Part shown: one piece after another, positions 11,761 to 23,475 of the stretch | Layout: each line of letters opens with the position of its first letter | Numbering within the stretch: position 1 is the stretch's first letter | DNA from: Pleodorina starrii | Lineage: Eukaryota > Chlorophyta > Chlorophyceae > Chlamydomonadales > Volvocaceae | Assembly (NCBI GenBank): GCA_030267565.1 | Contig: BRXU01000053.1 | Span: 248,001 to 312,000 of the forward strand | Reading direction: 5' to 3' | DNA: 64,000 nt | Notes under the pieces: model-generated | The model's database searches: none | The model's input: only the letters and a program-made list of their open reading frames with translations | Told to the model about the DNA's origin: nothing | Translations under genes and position numbers: made by a program

Positions 11761-13526
11761 GATGCAACCACCCCACCCCACCCCACCTCTTCTGACCTGA
11801 CCCCACCTGGGCATTAGCCGGTCGGTCGGACACGCGAGGGCCGTTTGGCTGGGGGCGGGTGGGGGGGGTGAAGGACTGCGCCAACACCGCACTTGAGCCA
11901 GGCGCTGTGTCCCTCAGGGACCTCGGGCGGTGGGGCCGGGGCCGGGGCGGTGTGGGATGAGGGCCGCGGCGGGAGTGGTGGAGTCGGAACTGGAACTGGG
12001 GGCAGCTGGTTGGCCGGGCTGTGGGCAACGGGAGCGACATTGGGTTGCGTGATACGGGTGTCGATTGTCGGCGTGGCCATGGCCGTGGGGTTGGGTGGGC
12101 GGTTGGTGGCGGCTTTGGTGGTGGGGCGACCTCACGCGGCAGGGCAGGGGGGGCAGGAGGATTCGCTGGGGGGGGGAAAAGGCGGGGGAGGGGTGGAGGC
12201 GGAGGGCCGGGGGCCGAGAGGAAGGGGCCGGGAAGTTTGGGGGATGTCACCTGGTGGCCCCTGGTGGCCCCTGGTGGGAGAGCGGACAACTGGCAGGCCG
12301 ACAGGCAGGCCGGCGGGTTCGGGAGGGGTTCGGGTGTGCAGGGGCCTTAAAGAGGAAGCGGTGGTGGTGGTGGTGGTGGGGCGGGGAGGGGTGGCAGCCT
12401 GTGTTGGAGGGACTGCACGCTCGCAACCTCGCGTGGCCCCGGGGAGGGTATCATTCTATCACCGTACAGGTATGGCTGTTGTTTAGTTCTTGGTGGCACT
12501 CGCTCTTGTCGGCGGTGGGAGCGGTTTGCGTGGTGGGGAGTGAAGTACGAATAAATCGGCCATAAATATCAGTCGCGGAGGACTACGCTGTTGGAGGCGG
12601 GGGCAGGGGAGCGGCTGGCGGCGGCGCCGAGGGCGGCGGTGAAGAGCGGGCGCGATGCCCGATGCCTCCGCCTGTGAAACTGTATGTCGTACGTCGCTGG
12701 GCGGTCAAAGAGGTGCCGTACCTCGTAGTAGTGGAGCGAGCAGCAGAAAGCTGTGCACGTGTGGATGGATGGACAGTTGGATACGCTTTTCAAAAATATG
12801 GATCCGGGTGGTGGTGGATCCAAGGCCCGGGGTGCGGATCCAGCGCTGGGAGCGTGTTTGTCGTACGTCGTATCCTCCATCAGCATCCCCCCATCCCCCT
12901 GTCAGTGCATATGCAAAACGCCCAACTGTAACGCGCCGTACATTTGTACGGCACGTTACCGCTGAGTGTTCAAATAGGCAGCTTCCTTTTGCATCCTTCA
13001 TCTTTTTCTCTTTTCCATAGGCACTTTTCTTAGTATCGCACCGCATATCACGCCATGCTCCCTCAGCAATTTTGCAACGTTGCTCACCATTACGCCACGT
13101 TGCCCCTGCCCATCACGCATCGACGGATCGCCATCGCTACCGCACTGGTCTGCCGCACAGGTAAGCATCCTCCTTTCCGATAGATGTTGACGTTGCCAGT
13201 TCTTACAGCTTAGAGGGTGGGATTTCGGGGAATTTAGAGCAAGCACGCGCATGCCAGCTTTACAGTCAGTTTCGGACGCTTCTACTTCGCTAATTTTACG
13301 TTTGGTACATATCTACAACATCGCACCGCACGAACTGAGGCGCGACTTCGTCCGAGGCGCCTTACGACATGTGACGTCGTCCAAAGCGACTTACGAGACC
13401 GTCCAGACGACGGGTCGGCGCTACCACTGGTCAAGCATCAATGTCGGTAACGTATGGGAATGGGTGGGTTACAGCTAACAGTTTCGGAGGTTCAGCGGCC
13501 GGAGCAGCTTGATCAACAACATCCGC
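11761..13526. other. unresolved region downstream of the dehydrogenase gene
   Basis: No confident gene. Signs of exons exist on both strands. On the minus strand a possible last exon runs from an acceptor near 12666 to a stop near 12569, encoding an Ala/Ser-rich end (SPAPASNSVVLRD). On the plus strand, segments near 13021-13161 and 13263-13444 are flanked by plausible splice sites (a TTTTCCATAG acceptor, a GTAAGC donor). I could not join either set into a gene with a domain. 11,890-12,480 is G-rich on the plus strand and open in several frames by composition. Confidence 0.35.
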
Positions 13527-13560
13527 AGTGATTCATTATTTTATAAAGGAGCATATCACT
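13527..13560 (+). repeat. 34-bp word B, copy 1
   Basis: Begins AGTGAT and ends ATCACT, with TTTATAAAGGAGC inside. It is followed by CTCTGAACCCCCC and a C-rich tract ending CTTCTTAG. A copy of the same length and layout lies at 15021-15054 on the other strand. Confidence 0.7.
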
Positions 13561-13610
13561 CTCTGAACCCCCCATCCCCCCCGCCGCCGCCCTACTTCTT
13601 AGGATTCGGT

Positions 13611-13770
13611 GATTACAAGGGGAACCGGCTTTCGCACCGGTTGCTAGCCGTACAGCTAGACAAGACTGTTCATCCTACCCCAGGGGCACGCGCGGAGGGG
13701 TGCCTAAAACAAGGCCATCCGGCGCGATCCCCAGGGCCGCAAACGCCGCGACACGGGTCCAGAAGTGTCC
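13611..13770 (-). mobile_element. degenerate 3' end of a non-LTR retrotransposon
   Basis: Two blocks match the element at 26672-28891 in the same orientation. From GATTACAAGGGGAACC onward this copy matches 26672-26775, including the CTAGC/GCTAG hairpin. Its 13,721-13,767 part (AGGGCCGC..GCGACACGGG) matches 27,225-27,275 within the element's coding end. The stretch between the two blocks in the larger copy is missing here. The element's 3' terminus, read on the minus strand, is CCCCTTGTAATC in both. Related sequence may extend to about 14,000, less surely. Confidence 0.65.
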
Positions 13771-14742
13771 AACCCACCTATGCGCACATCAAACACCTCG
13801 GGCCTTACCTCGGCCCCACCGCATCGGAGGCGCTTGGGTCCCACATCGGGGCGCAGGGATCGGACCGGACGCAGGAACCGGACCGCCGCAACCAGACAAC
13901 AACAACAACATTCTGCAACCCGAAACGGGCAAATGACAAGCCGAGCGGCCGCAGGAGGGAGGGAGGGGGGCGCGCCTGCGGCGCGCTTGCGGCGTCCCGC
14001 GCCAAGGCTCCTTCAGCCCCGAAACCACAGCGGCGGCGGCGGCGGCGCCGGGTCCCCTTTCCTATTGGGGATGCCGAAGCAGGAAACAAACGCACGGCCC
14101 GGCCCGGCCCGGTCCTCCGCCGCTGATTACCACCGGGGCAACCTCCACGCGAGGTGCGACTTACGGTCCAGCCGTCGGTGCCATCAGCCAGCCAGCATGC
14201 CTACTTGCCTAATTTAGCCCCAATGCACACGCGGTCCCCCTCCCCCCTCCCCCGAGTTCTACCACTCGTAAAATACAGCTCCTATGCAATTCAAGTCCTA
14301 CTGCGAGCCCTACGCGGCCCAGCTTCCTCAAGAGACCCGACACCTCGGCCTCCCACCACTCTCCCGAAAGGCGCCCTCCCTCCCTTCGCGACCGCAACGG
14401 CAGCTTTCCGCGCTCTCCGCGGCAGCGGGCGCCTTTGCAGCGCCGCGTACCCCCCCTCCTCTGATCAGCCCCAACATGATCATCTGATCTGATCTGATCT
14501 CTCCTCTCCGATTGGTCCCAACACTGCTTGGGGGGTCGCCGCGTCGGGGCACCCACCTCGCCCACCTCGCCCTCCGCGCCGTCCTCACCGACCCACACAC
14601 CGACCCACCAAGCCACCCCTACCTCCGTAATCGCCTTACTAACAGCGCAATACCTCCCTCACTGCGCTGCGCCGCGCCGCGGTGGTGCGCCGCGCCCCGC
14701 TGCGCCGCGCCGCGGTGGTACACCGCGCCACGCCGCGCCGGC
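13771..14742. other. intergenic, no confident gene
   Basis: It lies between the LINE remnant and the stop codon of the minus-strand BTB gene at 14743. It is GC-rich and holds a GATCT-repeat patch near 14462-14500 (GATCATCTGATCTGATCTG). No domain or convincing codon pattern in any frame. Confidence 0.35.
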
Positions 14743-17248
14743 CTACTTCTTGCGGCGGTACGCGCACGAGTTGCAGAAGCGCGCGTGCGAGGGCGCCATG
14801 GCGACTCCGCAGATGCGGCAGTCCTTGGTGTGCAGCGCCGTGTAGTGCCGCTCCGCGCAGTCACCATGCACCGCGTCGTCGGCGGCGTAGCTCACTGGCA
14901 GGTTGCAGAGCTGGCAGGGCGGCGGCGGGCGGCTGGCCAGGTGGCGCAGCCCGGTCAGCATGGCGCCCGACACCGCGATCTGGGGGGGCGTGTGTGTGTG
15001 TGTGTTTCGGGGGGTCAGGGAGTGATAAGCTCCTTTATATAAAAACGAGTCACTGTGTTTCCGGGGGGGGTTCAGGGAGTTCCGGGGGGGGGGGGGAGGG
15101 GCGGGGGCATAGGACAGCGAAAGGAAGGGACGAGGTAAGAAACAACCACACATGGGACGGAAGCGTTGGCGAAGTGGGGGGGGGAGAGGTGTGTTTTAGG
15201 AGGGGAGGGGGAGGGAGGGAGGCGGGCGGGGAGAGGATCGGGGTGGGGGAAAGGGGAGATCGGGTTAGACGTAGGGAGGGACGGGAGGACGATGATAGGA
15301 GGGAGGACGGGGCGGGGCGGGGGAGGGGGTGGTGGCGGCATCATCCGTAGTGCAACAGGCGAAGTGAGGGTTTAGGGTGGGTGGGGGTGGGGGTGAAAGG
15401 GGCGGGCTGCTTCCCCGCCCCGAAGCCGCGCCGCGCCGAAACCGCCTGCTGGCGTTACGCGCCACACCTGTACTTCCGCCGCAACCGAATGCACGTACTC
15501 CTCCGTACGTACGATCGCCTCCAGGTCTCCAACCAAATGCAGTACTTCCAAATGCCAACGAAGGACCGCCGGAAACCCCCGCTCGTCTGCCCCCGCCCCC
15601 GCCCCCGCCGCCGCCGCCGGCGGCGGCGGCCGTCGCAGCACCGCCAGCTCCGCGTCGAGTCGCTGCCGTACTGTCGTACAGTACTGTTGTAGGGCGGGAT
15701 GCGTGGAGCAGTACTGTACGACAAGCGACGCGGCGGTGACGACGTTGGCGGCGGAGGACAGCGGCGCGTCGATTCGTAGCTGCGGCGCGTGGATGTGGAG
15801 AAAGTGGGCGCAGGCGCCGCGTACGACAGGGATGTCGTACTTGTCGGCCAGGACGAGCAGCGCCGCCACATTGTCCTGCGATGTGAATCCGGTGCGGGGT
15901 GGGGGGGGTGAGGGGTAGCCAAGATGATACCCGGGGGGTTTGGGGAGAAGGAGAAGGCGGGGGCGCGAGGAGGCGTGATCTTGGACCATGGGAAACGCGC
16001 GCGGCAGGGCAGGGGAAGTAGCAACAGCCCGCATTGGCAAGCTGGCAAGCTGACAGCCGAGGTTGGGGCCACCAAAAATGGAAAGGAATACCAGAAGGCG
16101 GCGGCGGCGGCGGTGGCGGCGGTGGCGGCGGTGGCGGCGGCGGCGGTGGCGGCGGTGGCGGCGGTGGCGGCGGCGGCGGTGGCGGCGGTGGCGGCGGCGG
16201 CGGCGGCGGCGGCGAGGATGGCGAGCGCGACGACGACGAATTGGAGCGGGGCGGAAGAGGGGGTTTGTGGCGGAGTGATGAGCTCCATTATGTAACATGC
16301 GACACACTGCGGACATTGTTGAGTTGACCAAGCTGCTGCGGACGATAAGCCTCCGTGACTGCAAAAATTTAACCTAGCCGAGGGGGGGAGGTAATGGGGG
16401 TCGACATAGAACGGCCCTGCGCGCGGCCCTGCGTCGTCCCACCACCACGTCCCACCACCACCATCACCACATCGTCCCACCATGGTCACCAGCTGCAGCG
16501 GGTAGGTCTCCAGCTTCAGTAGCTCCAGAACCACTCCCCAGGCCGCCACGCTGTCGGTGCACAGCGACAACTCCCCGGGCACCGGCAGCGCCAGGCCCAG
16601 CGTCTGACGCAGCACGCTGGAGGCGCGGCGCAGCACACAGGTGTTGGCGGACAAGATGCCGTCGCGGCACACCTGCGCGCGTGTGTGTTTTGTGTGCGCG
16701 GGGTGGAAGGGGGGACGGGGCAGGGGAAAGTGGCGGTAGGGGATGGGGAGGAGGGTGGGGGATTGGGTTGGGTTGGGTTTGTCTGTTGTGGTTTGGCGTC
16801 TTTGCTTTACAGGTCAGGAAAGCCAGGGAGGGAGGGGGGTTGAAGCGCCTGGGCGTGCGCGTCGGGCAGGTTTGTGCGGCGTTAAGGCGGAAGGGGGGTT
16901 GGTGGCGGGACTGGGGAGGGAGGGGATTGGGGTTTCGATGGGGACTAAGTGTGTGGGGGAGAGAAAGCTCTGCCGGCCGGATGTTATTGCCTGTGCAGGT
17001 GCATCAAAAGCCGCCCTCTGCCGCCTGGTGGTAAGTCGGGGCCAGGTCTACAGCTGTGCCGCGACGACAGAGATTTGCCGGGTTTCCATATCCCAGCCAC
17101 CATTTGCGTTGTCTGGTGAACCTACCAGACGCAGGGCGCAGCCCGGGCCATGAGTTGGGGCTGCTGCCCCAACTGGGTCGCCATCCGCACCGCAGGCACT
17201 TGTGGGTTTCGCTGTTGACTTATTTTGGGCGTCATCGCTTCCTGACAT
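14743..17248 (-). CDS. BTB/POZ protein with C-terminal zinc-binding region
   Basis: Four exons: 17248-17126, 16672-16481, 15875-15468 and 14979-14743, all phase 0, 319 residues. The BTB/POZ fold starts at the exon 1/2 junction (CALRLVCRDGILSANTCVLR), continues with SSVLRQTLGLAL, and resumes in exon 3 with DNVAALLVLADKYDIPVV and GACAHFL, the usual BTB helices. The last exon carries CQLC, HGDC, a His pair, CRIC and HARFCNSC, a Cys/His pattern that could bind two zinc ions, then a basic end (YRRKK). BTB domains mediate dimerisation and often recruit Cullin-3; the zinc region could bind nucleic acid or protein, but that is inference. Exon 3 has an Ala/Gly/Pro linker. Intron 2 holds a GGC/GGT repeat; intron 3 holds word B about 40 nt upstream of its acceptor. 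Confidence 0.78.
15021..15054 (-). repeat. 34-bp word B, copy 2 (sense, BTB gene intron 3)
   Basis: On the minus strand it begins AGTGACTCG, has TTTTATATAAAGGAGC in the middle, ends TATCACT, and is followed by CCCTGACCCCCC, a CA tract and the acceptor at 14980-14981. Same length and layout as 13527-13560. Confidence 0.75.
16098..16214. repeat. trinucleotide repeat (GGC/GGT)n
   Basis: About 117 bp of GGC and GGT triplets in intron 2 of the BTB gene. It is open in three frames on both strands and is not coding. Confidence 0.9.
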
Positions 17249-18532
17249 TGTATCAGGACTTGGGGTCTTCACCCTGACAGAAGAATGGACATATAGTGTG
17301 GGCGTCCCACGGAGCCACGGTCCAACGACCTCAGCTGACTAGGGCACGGGCTGCTGTTTCGACACCATCACCAGACATCGCATCCCTCAAAGTGGCGCTT
17401 ATTAATCTGGATGCGAGGCTATGCCAACTCGTAGAGCTGCAAGTGCAAATGTACCCAACGCCCAAGTTTTACTACAGGAGGTAACATCTATCATAAAACA
17501 TTCACATGTCCTCGTTGTATGTCCCTAATGAAGCATGAATGGAGAACGGCACTGATGTTGCATGGGACCGATTTGGAGTGAGAACGATTGCCGTACATGA
17601 CCGGGTTTCTGGTTTGGTTGATGGGGGCACTTGGTGTCACATTTGACTACTGGCACGTCCTGACCTGTTGCTCTCCATTCAACTTACCTGACACGGCTTG
17701 TGACCTGCACGAACAAGTTTTCCGTTTAAGATTTGAACCTCGCTCCCGCCTAAGCAAGGCTACCGACTGACGACATTATCCGACCGTCCTGCGTGTGCCT
17801 TACTAGCTGTAAGGTGAATTGTGTGTTGACTGTCCCTTCGGCACATCGACGAGCAGCGGAGTGGTTCCTTGGCCGCGCGGGCTCGGACGGGCACGCGGGG
17901 CCACATTCGTTGACGCACAGCTAACACTGGCAAGCATGGACATGTCCGGAAGGCCGAGGGGACGCGCAGTTGCAGACCACAGCGCGGAATTTGTCGTCGA
18001 GGACGTGATACCAGGTGCGAGGGCTTGTTCCCTTGGCATACTTCAATGTCTAAGAGACAACGCAGCTGGCTGCATAGAATTGTTACCGCCGCCAGCGCAT
18101 CGGTCTACACGAACAATTTCTCCGGCCGGGTCTTGCTGCCCGCTGTTCGCTGACCGGCCAACCCCCCTCCGAAAGCTTGACCGGCGTGCGCTGCGCGGCC
18201 GTTACCTCTGACCGGCCCCGCCCCACACTCACGCCGCGCGCAGAAGCCGTGCAACCGCTCCTTCCGGTACCTGTCACACCTTAATTAGTATTCCTAAAAC
18301 GCCGAACACAGCGCATATGCGCTCGTCCGATACGTGTTCTTACCGTGTTCGCTGCCGCCGCTGCAGCTGTCCTCCCCCTTCACGTTCAGGCGGTCCGCGC
18401 GCACATTCACGCAATCCCGCCCTTGCGACTTCACTCAAGACGGCTGTGACCCACTACAACCTGGCGCGAGAGCAGCCCCAACACCAACAGCCTTGACCCG
18501 CGCGCCCCGCCCCGCCCCGCCTCTCCTCGCAG
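17249..18532. promoter_or_regulatory. divergent region between the BTB and SLBP genes
   Basis: It holds the BTB gene's promoter and the unresolved 5' exon(s) of the SLBP gene. A candidate SLBP first exon starts with an ATG near 17937 and ends at a CCAG|GTGCGA donor near 18013. A segment at about 18392-18450 could be another exon. Neither joins cleanly in phase to the exon starting at 18533. Confidence 0.35.
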
Positions 18533-21500
18533 TCCCCCGCCTTCCGCGGGACACCAAGGACGCCAACGCGCGCCTGCCGCGTCTGCACAAGCCGCCCAAA
18601 TCCAACGCCTCGCAGTCGTCTGGCAACGGGGCCCTGCCCAAGCAGCCCATCGCCGGCCTCGATCCGCACCGCCTGGGCCAGCGACAGAAGCAGGTCGACT
18701 ACGGCAAGAACACGATTGGCTACCAGCGCTACCTGCAGCAAGTGCCCAAGTGAGAGAGAGAGAGAGACGGAGCGCAGCGCAAGTGCCTTCTGTATGTCCT
18801 TTGCGTGCGTGCGTGCGCGACTCTTGCGGCTATAGCTGTCGAGGGAAAGGGGTCGGCAAGCTCCTCTCCCTGTTGCGGGTCAAGGGGCCAGGTGCTACCG
18901 GATGGACGTGGGGTGTGTGTGGGTGTGTGAATGGTTTACTTGCATGATTGCGGAGGCATGAAGATGAGACGGCAGCGGTGGGACGGACCCAGGGCCCAGC
19001 ATTACGCCTTTGTACATACGTTTTGCGGTTGCGGGGTGTGAGCGGCAGTCCTGCCGAGGGCGGGCGAGCAGCCACTCGTGGACGTTACTCGACCAAACTC
19101 CGCCGCACCCCGGCCCCCCGCCCCTCACCCCCCACTCTCCCCACCGCCAGGGACAAGCGCCGGCGGAAGGGCGAGCAGTGGCTGGACCCCGTCACGCCGG
19201 ACATCAATCAGAACATCAGCAAGCGCTGCTTCGATGGACAGGTGCGGCTCGGGGCTTGAGATGGGCTGGGGCCATCCCGGGGATTGGGATGATGGGATGG
19301 GCTGGGGCCGTGGATGTCATGCCACGCCAATCGTGCCAATCTTAGGGTTTTAGGGTGTTGTAACCATGGATGTCATGCCACGCCCCCTGCCAATCGCGAA
19401 AGCGGGAAACTGCAGTTGTTTTGCCTCAACCCTGGAGCCTTCGCTGCTTTGTCGCATCGGAGGCCCGGCCTCCCTTTGTGACGCACCCCCTTGGGCCCCC
19501 GACCCACCGAACCACACCGGCCGACCCACACGTCATGTGACGCACCCCCTTGGGCCCCCGACCCACCGAACCACACCGGCCGACCCACACGTCATGTGAC
19601 GCACCCCCTTGGGCCCCCGACCCACCGAACCACACCGGCCGACCCACACGTCATGTGACGCACCCCCTTGGGCCCCCGACCCACCGAACCACACCGGCCG
19701 ACCCACACGTCATGTGACGCACCCCCTTGGGCCCCCGACCCACCGAACCACACCGGCCGACCCACACGTCATGTGACGCACCCCCTTGGGCCCCCGACCC
19801 ACCGAACCACACCGGCCGACCCACGCGTCATGTGACGCAACAGATCAAGGTATGGCGGCGGGCACTCCACAAGTACGACGACCACGGGGAGGAGGACGAC
19901 CAGCAAGTGCAGGCGCTATCGGTGAGCGAGGCCGCGACCTGCGACACGCGACCTGCGAGCGCAAACCTGGCGCGACCTGCTGGCAGTTCTCGTCGGGGTG
20001 TGGCATGTTGGTACAGAGGGCGGGCTGCGGACCCTCGGAGCCCCGAAAGGAATGGAAGGGGCAGAGTCAGCGGAAGGGCTAGATGGCAAGCAAGTCAACT
20101 AGTTACGCGTGGTCCTACATCCTGCCTCTGAGGTCCTCCATCCTGCCTGAGGATGAGACTTTGTTTTGCACTCCTACCCCTGCCTTCGGCATCTTTTCTG
20201 TGGGTGCCTCCACATGGGGGTGGTGGTGCTTGCTTACCCTGTTTGCTCATTGACGAGGGCTCCTCCTCCTCTGGGGGTACACACGTACCGGGGTGTTGGT
20301 GTTCCGGCAGCCCATCCGCGCGGGTCGCCTGGTCAGCTCACTAGCCCGCCCAGGCGCTGACCTGAGCCACCGAGCTGGGGGTGCCTTTCCGTCCTGCAAC
20401 TTGCATGGAGGGGTCTTCCAGGGCGCACCTGCGGGGTCTGCGTGTCTCCTCCGGCACAGGTTCCAGTTCAGCACTCACTTCCCCACTCACTTCCTGTACA
20501 CTGGGCAGTTCAGCAGACCGCACATGGAATCAGCGTTGTGGGTTTGGGCAGCGACAGCGAGCGTCGGGTGTCACACACGCACGTCGTTTGCGGCAGCAGC
20601 AGCAACAGTAGGATGTAGTTGGGGCCTGGTCGGGTGAAGGGTAAGGGGCCTCCACTGCGCCAATGTCTGTTCACCCTTCAACTTGATGTTTGTCGTCCAT
20701 GTCCCTGACCCGCTGCTGCTGCTGCTCCGCCGCCGCCCCCGCCACTGCTTTGGGCAGTTTGCCGAGCGCACCCGGCAGCGCATCCTGTACAAGTACGACG
20801 CATCGGCCGAGGACGTGACGGCGGTGTCGGCGGTGCCCTCGTCGCCGACCAACTCGAGCCGCAGCCGGGTACGTGGCGCCGGTCTTGTGAAGGGGGGAGG
20901 AGGAGGAGGAGGGCGCCAGCGGCTTCCCTTCGGGCAATTTCCGCGGCTGTCGTTACCGGGCAAGAGGGGGATGATTTCTCTTTCTCTCGGGCTCTTGCAC
21001 GAGCTGTTGTGGGAGGGTGGTGGCGCTTCGTGTTTCCTACCCGCTGGCGACCTAGTGCCGCCCGACAAAATTACTGCAAGCATTCGGAGCTTTGTTTGAG
21101 ATGATGTCCTCAATAAACACTTGGCGGAAAGCCAGCGTTGATTGTCAATGCCTGACTGAAGGTACAACTGCGACCGCACTGCTCCTCTCACGCAGGGATC
21201 CCTGGATGGCTACATCGAGCCCCAATTCGCCGACGGCGGGCGGAAGCGGTGCTTCCAGCGGGCCTTCGACCATGCGGTACGTCGCTGACTGATGATGGCG
21301 TTTGTTGCTTCAGTGGGGGTGTTCCGATTCACCCAGGCTCACGCCAGAGGCTTAGTCTCGACACCCACGCCCTCCTACTCATGGATGCGTCGCACTTGAA
21401 GGGGGTGTTGAGTGTTTGGCAGCATCCCGTGTGCTGGGTCCCTCCGGGGTCGTCCTGTGTGGGCAGGGGTGGCCTGTGCGTTCCCCCTGCGCTGGCGGCG

Positions 21501-22146
21501 ATCTACCCGCCATTTCGGCGTGCAGGCGCCTTCTTCGGAGCGACTTTGGGTTTGTCCTGGGTTCCGTCCCCCCTTGACCATTTTAGGCATGTCATCTTAC
21601 CCCTTGCATGGCCTTTGGCTTTCTTCCTCCTGTCCCTCGCTCTGCCCTCCCGGTCCCGGTCCCTTGCCGCCATCCCTGCGAGTTCATTGACAAAATTCCC
21701 GCGATCCCGCGATCCCGCCTCCGCAGGCCAATGGCAACCCGCACCCCTCCAAGCTCATCACCAGCCCAGCCGGCCCCAAGCCCTTCGTGCCGCAGTCCGC
21801 GCCTCCCGCGACCGCGGCCGACGCCGAGCCGGCGCCATCGCCCGCAAGCCGTCTGGGCCGGCTCCCGCCCTCGCGGGCCGGCTCCCGCGCAGGCGCCGGC
21901 ATTCTGCCGCGCGGCGCCGGCGCCTCCCTCTCGGCGGGTGCGCACCAGGCGCCCCAGACGGCGCCGCCGGCGGCTGCGGCTCGGGTCAGGGTCACGGCCG
22001 GCTCCACAGCCGACGACCCCGACCTCGCGGCGCGGTCAGAGCTGGGGGCCGCTGCGGGCGAGGATCTGTTCCGGGAGTGGGAGGACGATGACTACGCCGG
22101 GCTGGAGCCGTTGGCGGATGAGGAGCTGGACCAGGTGTGCCTATAG
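18533..22146 (+). CDS. SLBP: histone RNA hairpin-binding protein (SLBP), 5' end unresolved
   Basis: Exons: 18533-18749, 19151-19241, 19844-19921, 20758-20868, 21196-21276 and 21727-22146, phases consistent. The RNA-binding domain is clear: GQRQKQVDYGKNTIGYQRYL and QQVPK at the end of the first exon, a linker with the TPD triplet (TPN in animals, where the Thr is phosphorylated), then NISKRCFDG spliced to QIKVWRRALHKYDD. This domain clamps the stem-loop at the 3' end of replication-dependent histone mRNAs and directs their processing and translation (family knowledge). Upstream is a basic, Ser/Pro-rich segment. Downstream are a short motif exon (FAERTRQRILYKYD), a Pro/Ala-rich region and an acidic end (REWEDDDYAG). 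The stop at 22144-22146 is preceded by CAG|GTGTGC, so an extra 3' exon near 22235 is possible. The start codon lies upstream of 18533 and is not resolved. Confidence 0.88.
19477..19838. repeat. 59-bp satellite, six full units, in an SLBP intron
   Basis: Units start at 19477, 19536, 19595, 19654, 19713 and 19772, each beginning TGTGACGCACCCCCTTGGG and ending CCACACGTCA. A seventh, partial unit at 19831 changes to TGTGACGCAACAG and serves as the 3' splice site of the next exon (19844). Confidence 0.95.
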
Positions 22147-22416
22147 CGTGTCGGTGGTGTGTGCTACATGGCTCGGGTGGTTCGTTGCCCCGTACCTGAG
22201 CAATCACCCGCAATCACGAACCGGTGGTCTTAGGATGTGCCTGAAGTGAAGTTGGGGTCTAGGCCGATGTCGGAGGCTTTTCCGGCTTCAGTGGGCTTCA
22301 GCGTTAGGACGGGGCGGCGACAGGACGGGCGAGTGTGCCGGGACGAGGTGCTCCGGTGTCCTTGTGTTCTGCGGTTTGTCGTTTGGGGTGCTGGGTCCAA
22401 CCGGCAACCAGTCGGG

Positions 22417-22438
22417 CAACCAGTCGAGTGACTGGTTG
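22417..22438 (+). terminator. hairpin downstream of the SLBP gene
   Basis: CAACCAGTC, loop GAGT, GACTGGTTG: nine perfect base pairs about 270 nt past the SLBP stop. It is not followed by a T run. A role in 3' processing is only inference. Confidence 0.3.
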
Positions 22439-23445
22439 GCGGCGCGAGGGGCGCGACAGGAGACGCGATGGCTGACGCCCGCGCGTGCGCACGGCGTGCA
22501 TACACACAATTCCCGCATTTTGCGGCTATGCGCTCTGGACCTATAAGTTGGATTGTGTCAATCGACGCGGGGTGTGGTGGAGGACCTGGGGGATGTGGCG
22601 GAAGGCCTGGGGGGGGTGGCTGCCTGGGGGGAAGGCGTCCCCTCGATGATGATGATGACTCGCTGTGACGCCAGCGCACCAGTTCGCTTCGCATGGACGC
22701 ATTGACCTCTTGGAGCCTCCGTTGGCTGTCTGGCCAGAAGCCCTAACGCGTCTTGTGGGCGAAGAGCAGTGCGGTCTCGGTGGTGCGTGCCGGGCGCCAG
22801 TCGAACCACTGATATGGTGGCGTTGACCGCTTCTTCTGCACCGGTTCTAGGGCCTGTGGGCCCGTGTGTCGCGATGGGGGGGGGCCGCGCAGCCGCGCGC
22901 TGCTTGTGAACCCTCCCTGGTATGCAAGAAGATTGCCCGCTTGGGCTCCCATCGCCCATCGCGCGGTGGTGAGCTTGGCCTCGTGAGCTGTTGTCGACAC
23001 ACTGCTTGGCATGGCACCATGGGGCTTCCGTTGGGTGTGACGGCGTCGTTTCGTGAACTTTTCGACACCGATCGCGTTCGCCAAACAGCGGTGGGTGCGT
23101 GGGTGGCGCGCAGAACCCGCGTGTTAATACAAGCGTGAGCGCACGCGCGAGGTGGTCAGGGGGTGGGTGACAGGTAAGGGGGGCCTAAGAAGTGGCGGAC
23201 CGTGGGTTAACATGTAGGGGGGGGACGGTCGTCATTCGCTCGAAGGCCAGTCACCTCTGGACGGACCCTGTGGCCACGGGGCTGCTGTCTGCCAGTTTGT
23301 CCCGACGTACTGCTGTGTCCTGTGTCAACTATTTTGAACGCTGTGCGCCACTGTTGAGCGCGATCATTACCTTGCTGTCCACCGGACGTATTGATGCCAA
23401 CAGCAGTGCTTGTTGTAAGTCAGTTGATCGTCGCTTTCAAACGGG

Positions 23446-23475
23446 GGTAAAAAGAAGATACCGCAGCGGAGACGG
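23446..23475 (-). repeat. intron word A, copy 3
   Basis: On the minus strand it reads CTCCGCTGCGGTATCTTC followed by TTTTTACC. No gene is recognised around it, so it may mark an unseen minus-strand intron. Confidence 0.6.

Noticed and set aside
19477..19838. Regular repeats suggesting a CRISPR array.
   Set aside because: Units are contiguous 59-mers without unique spacers, inside an intron of a eukaryotic gene: a satellite.
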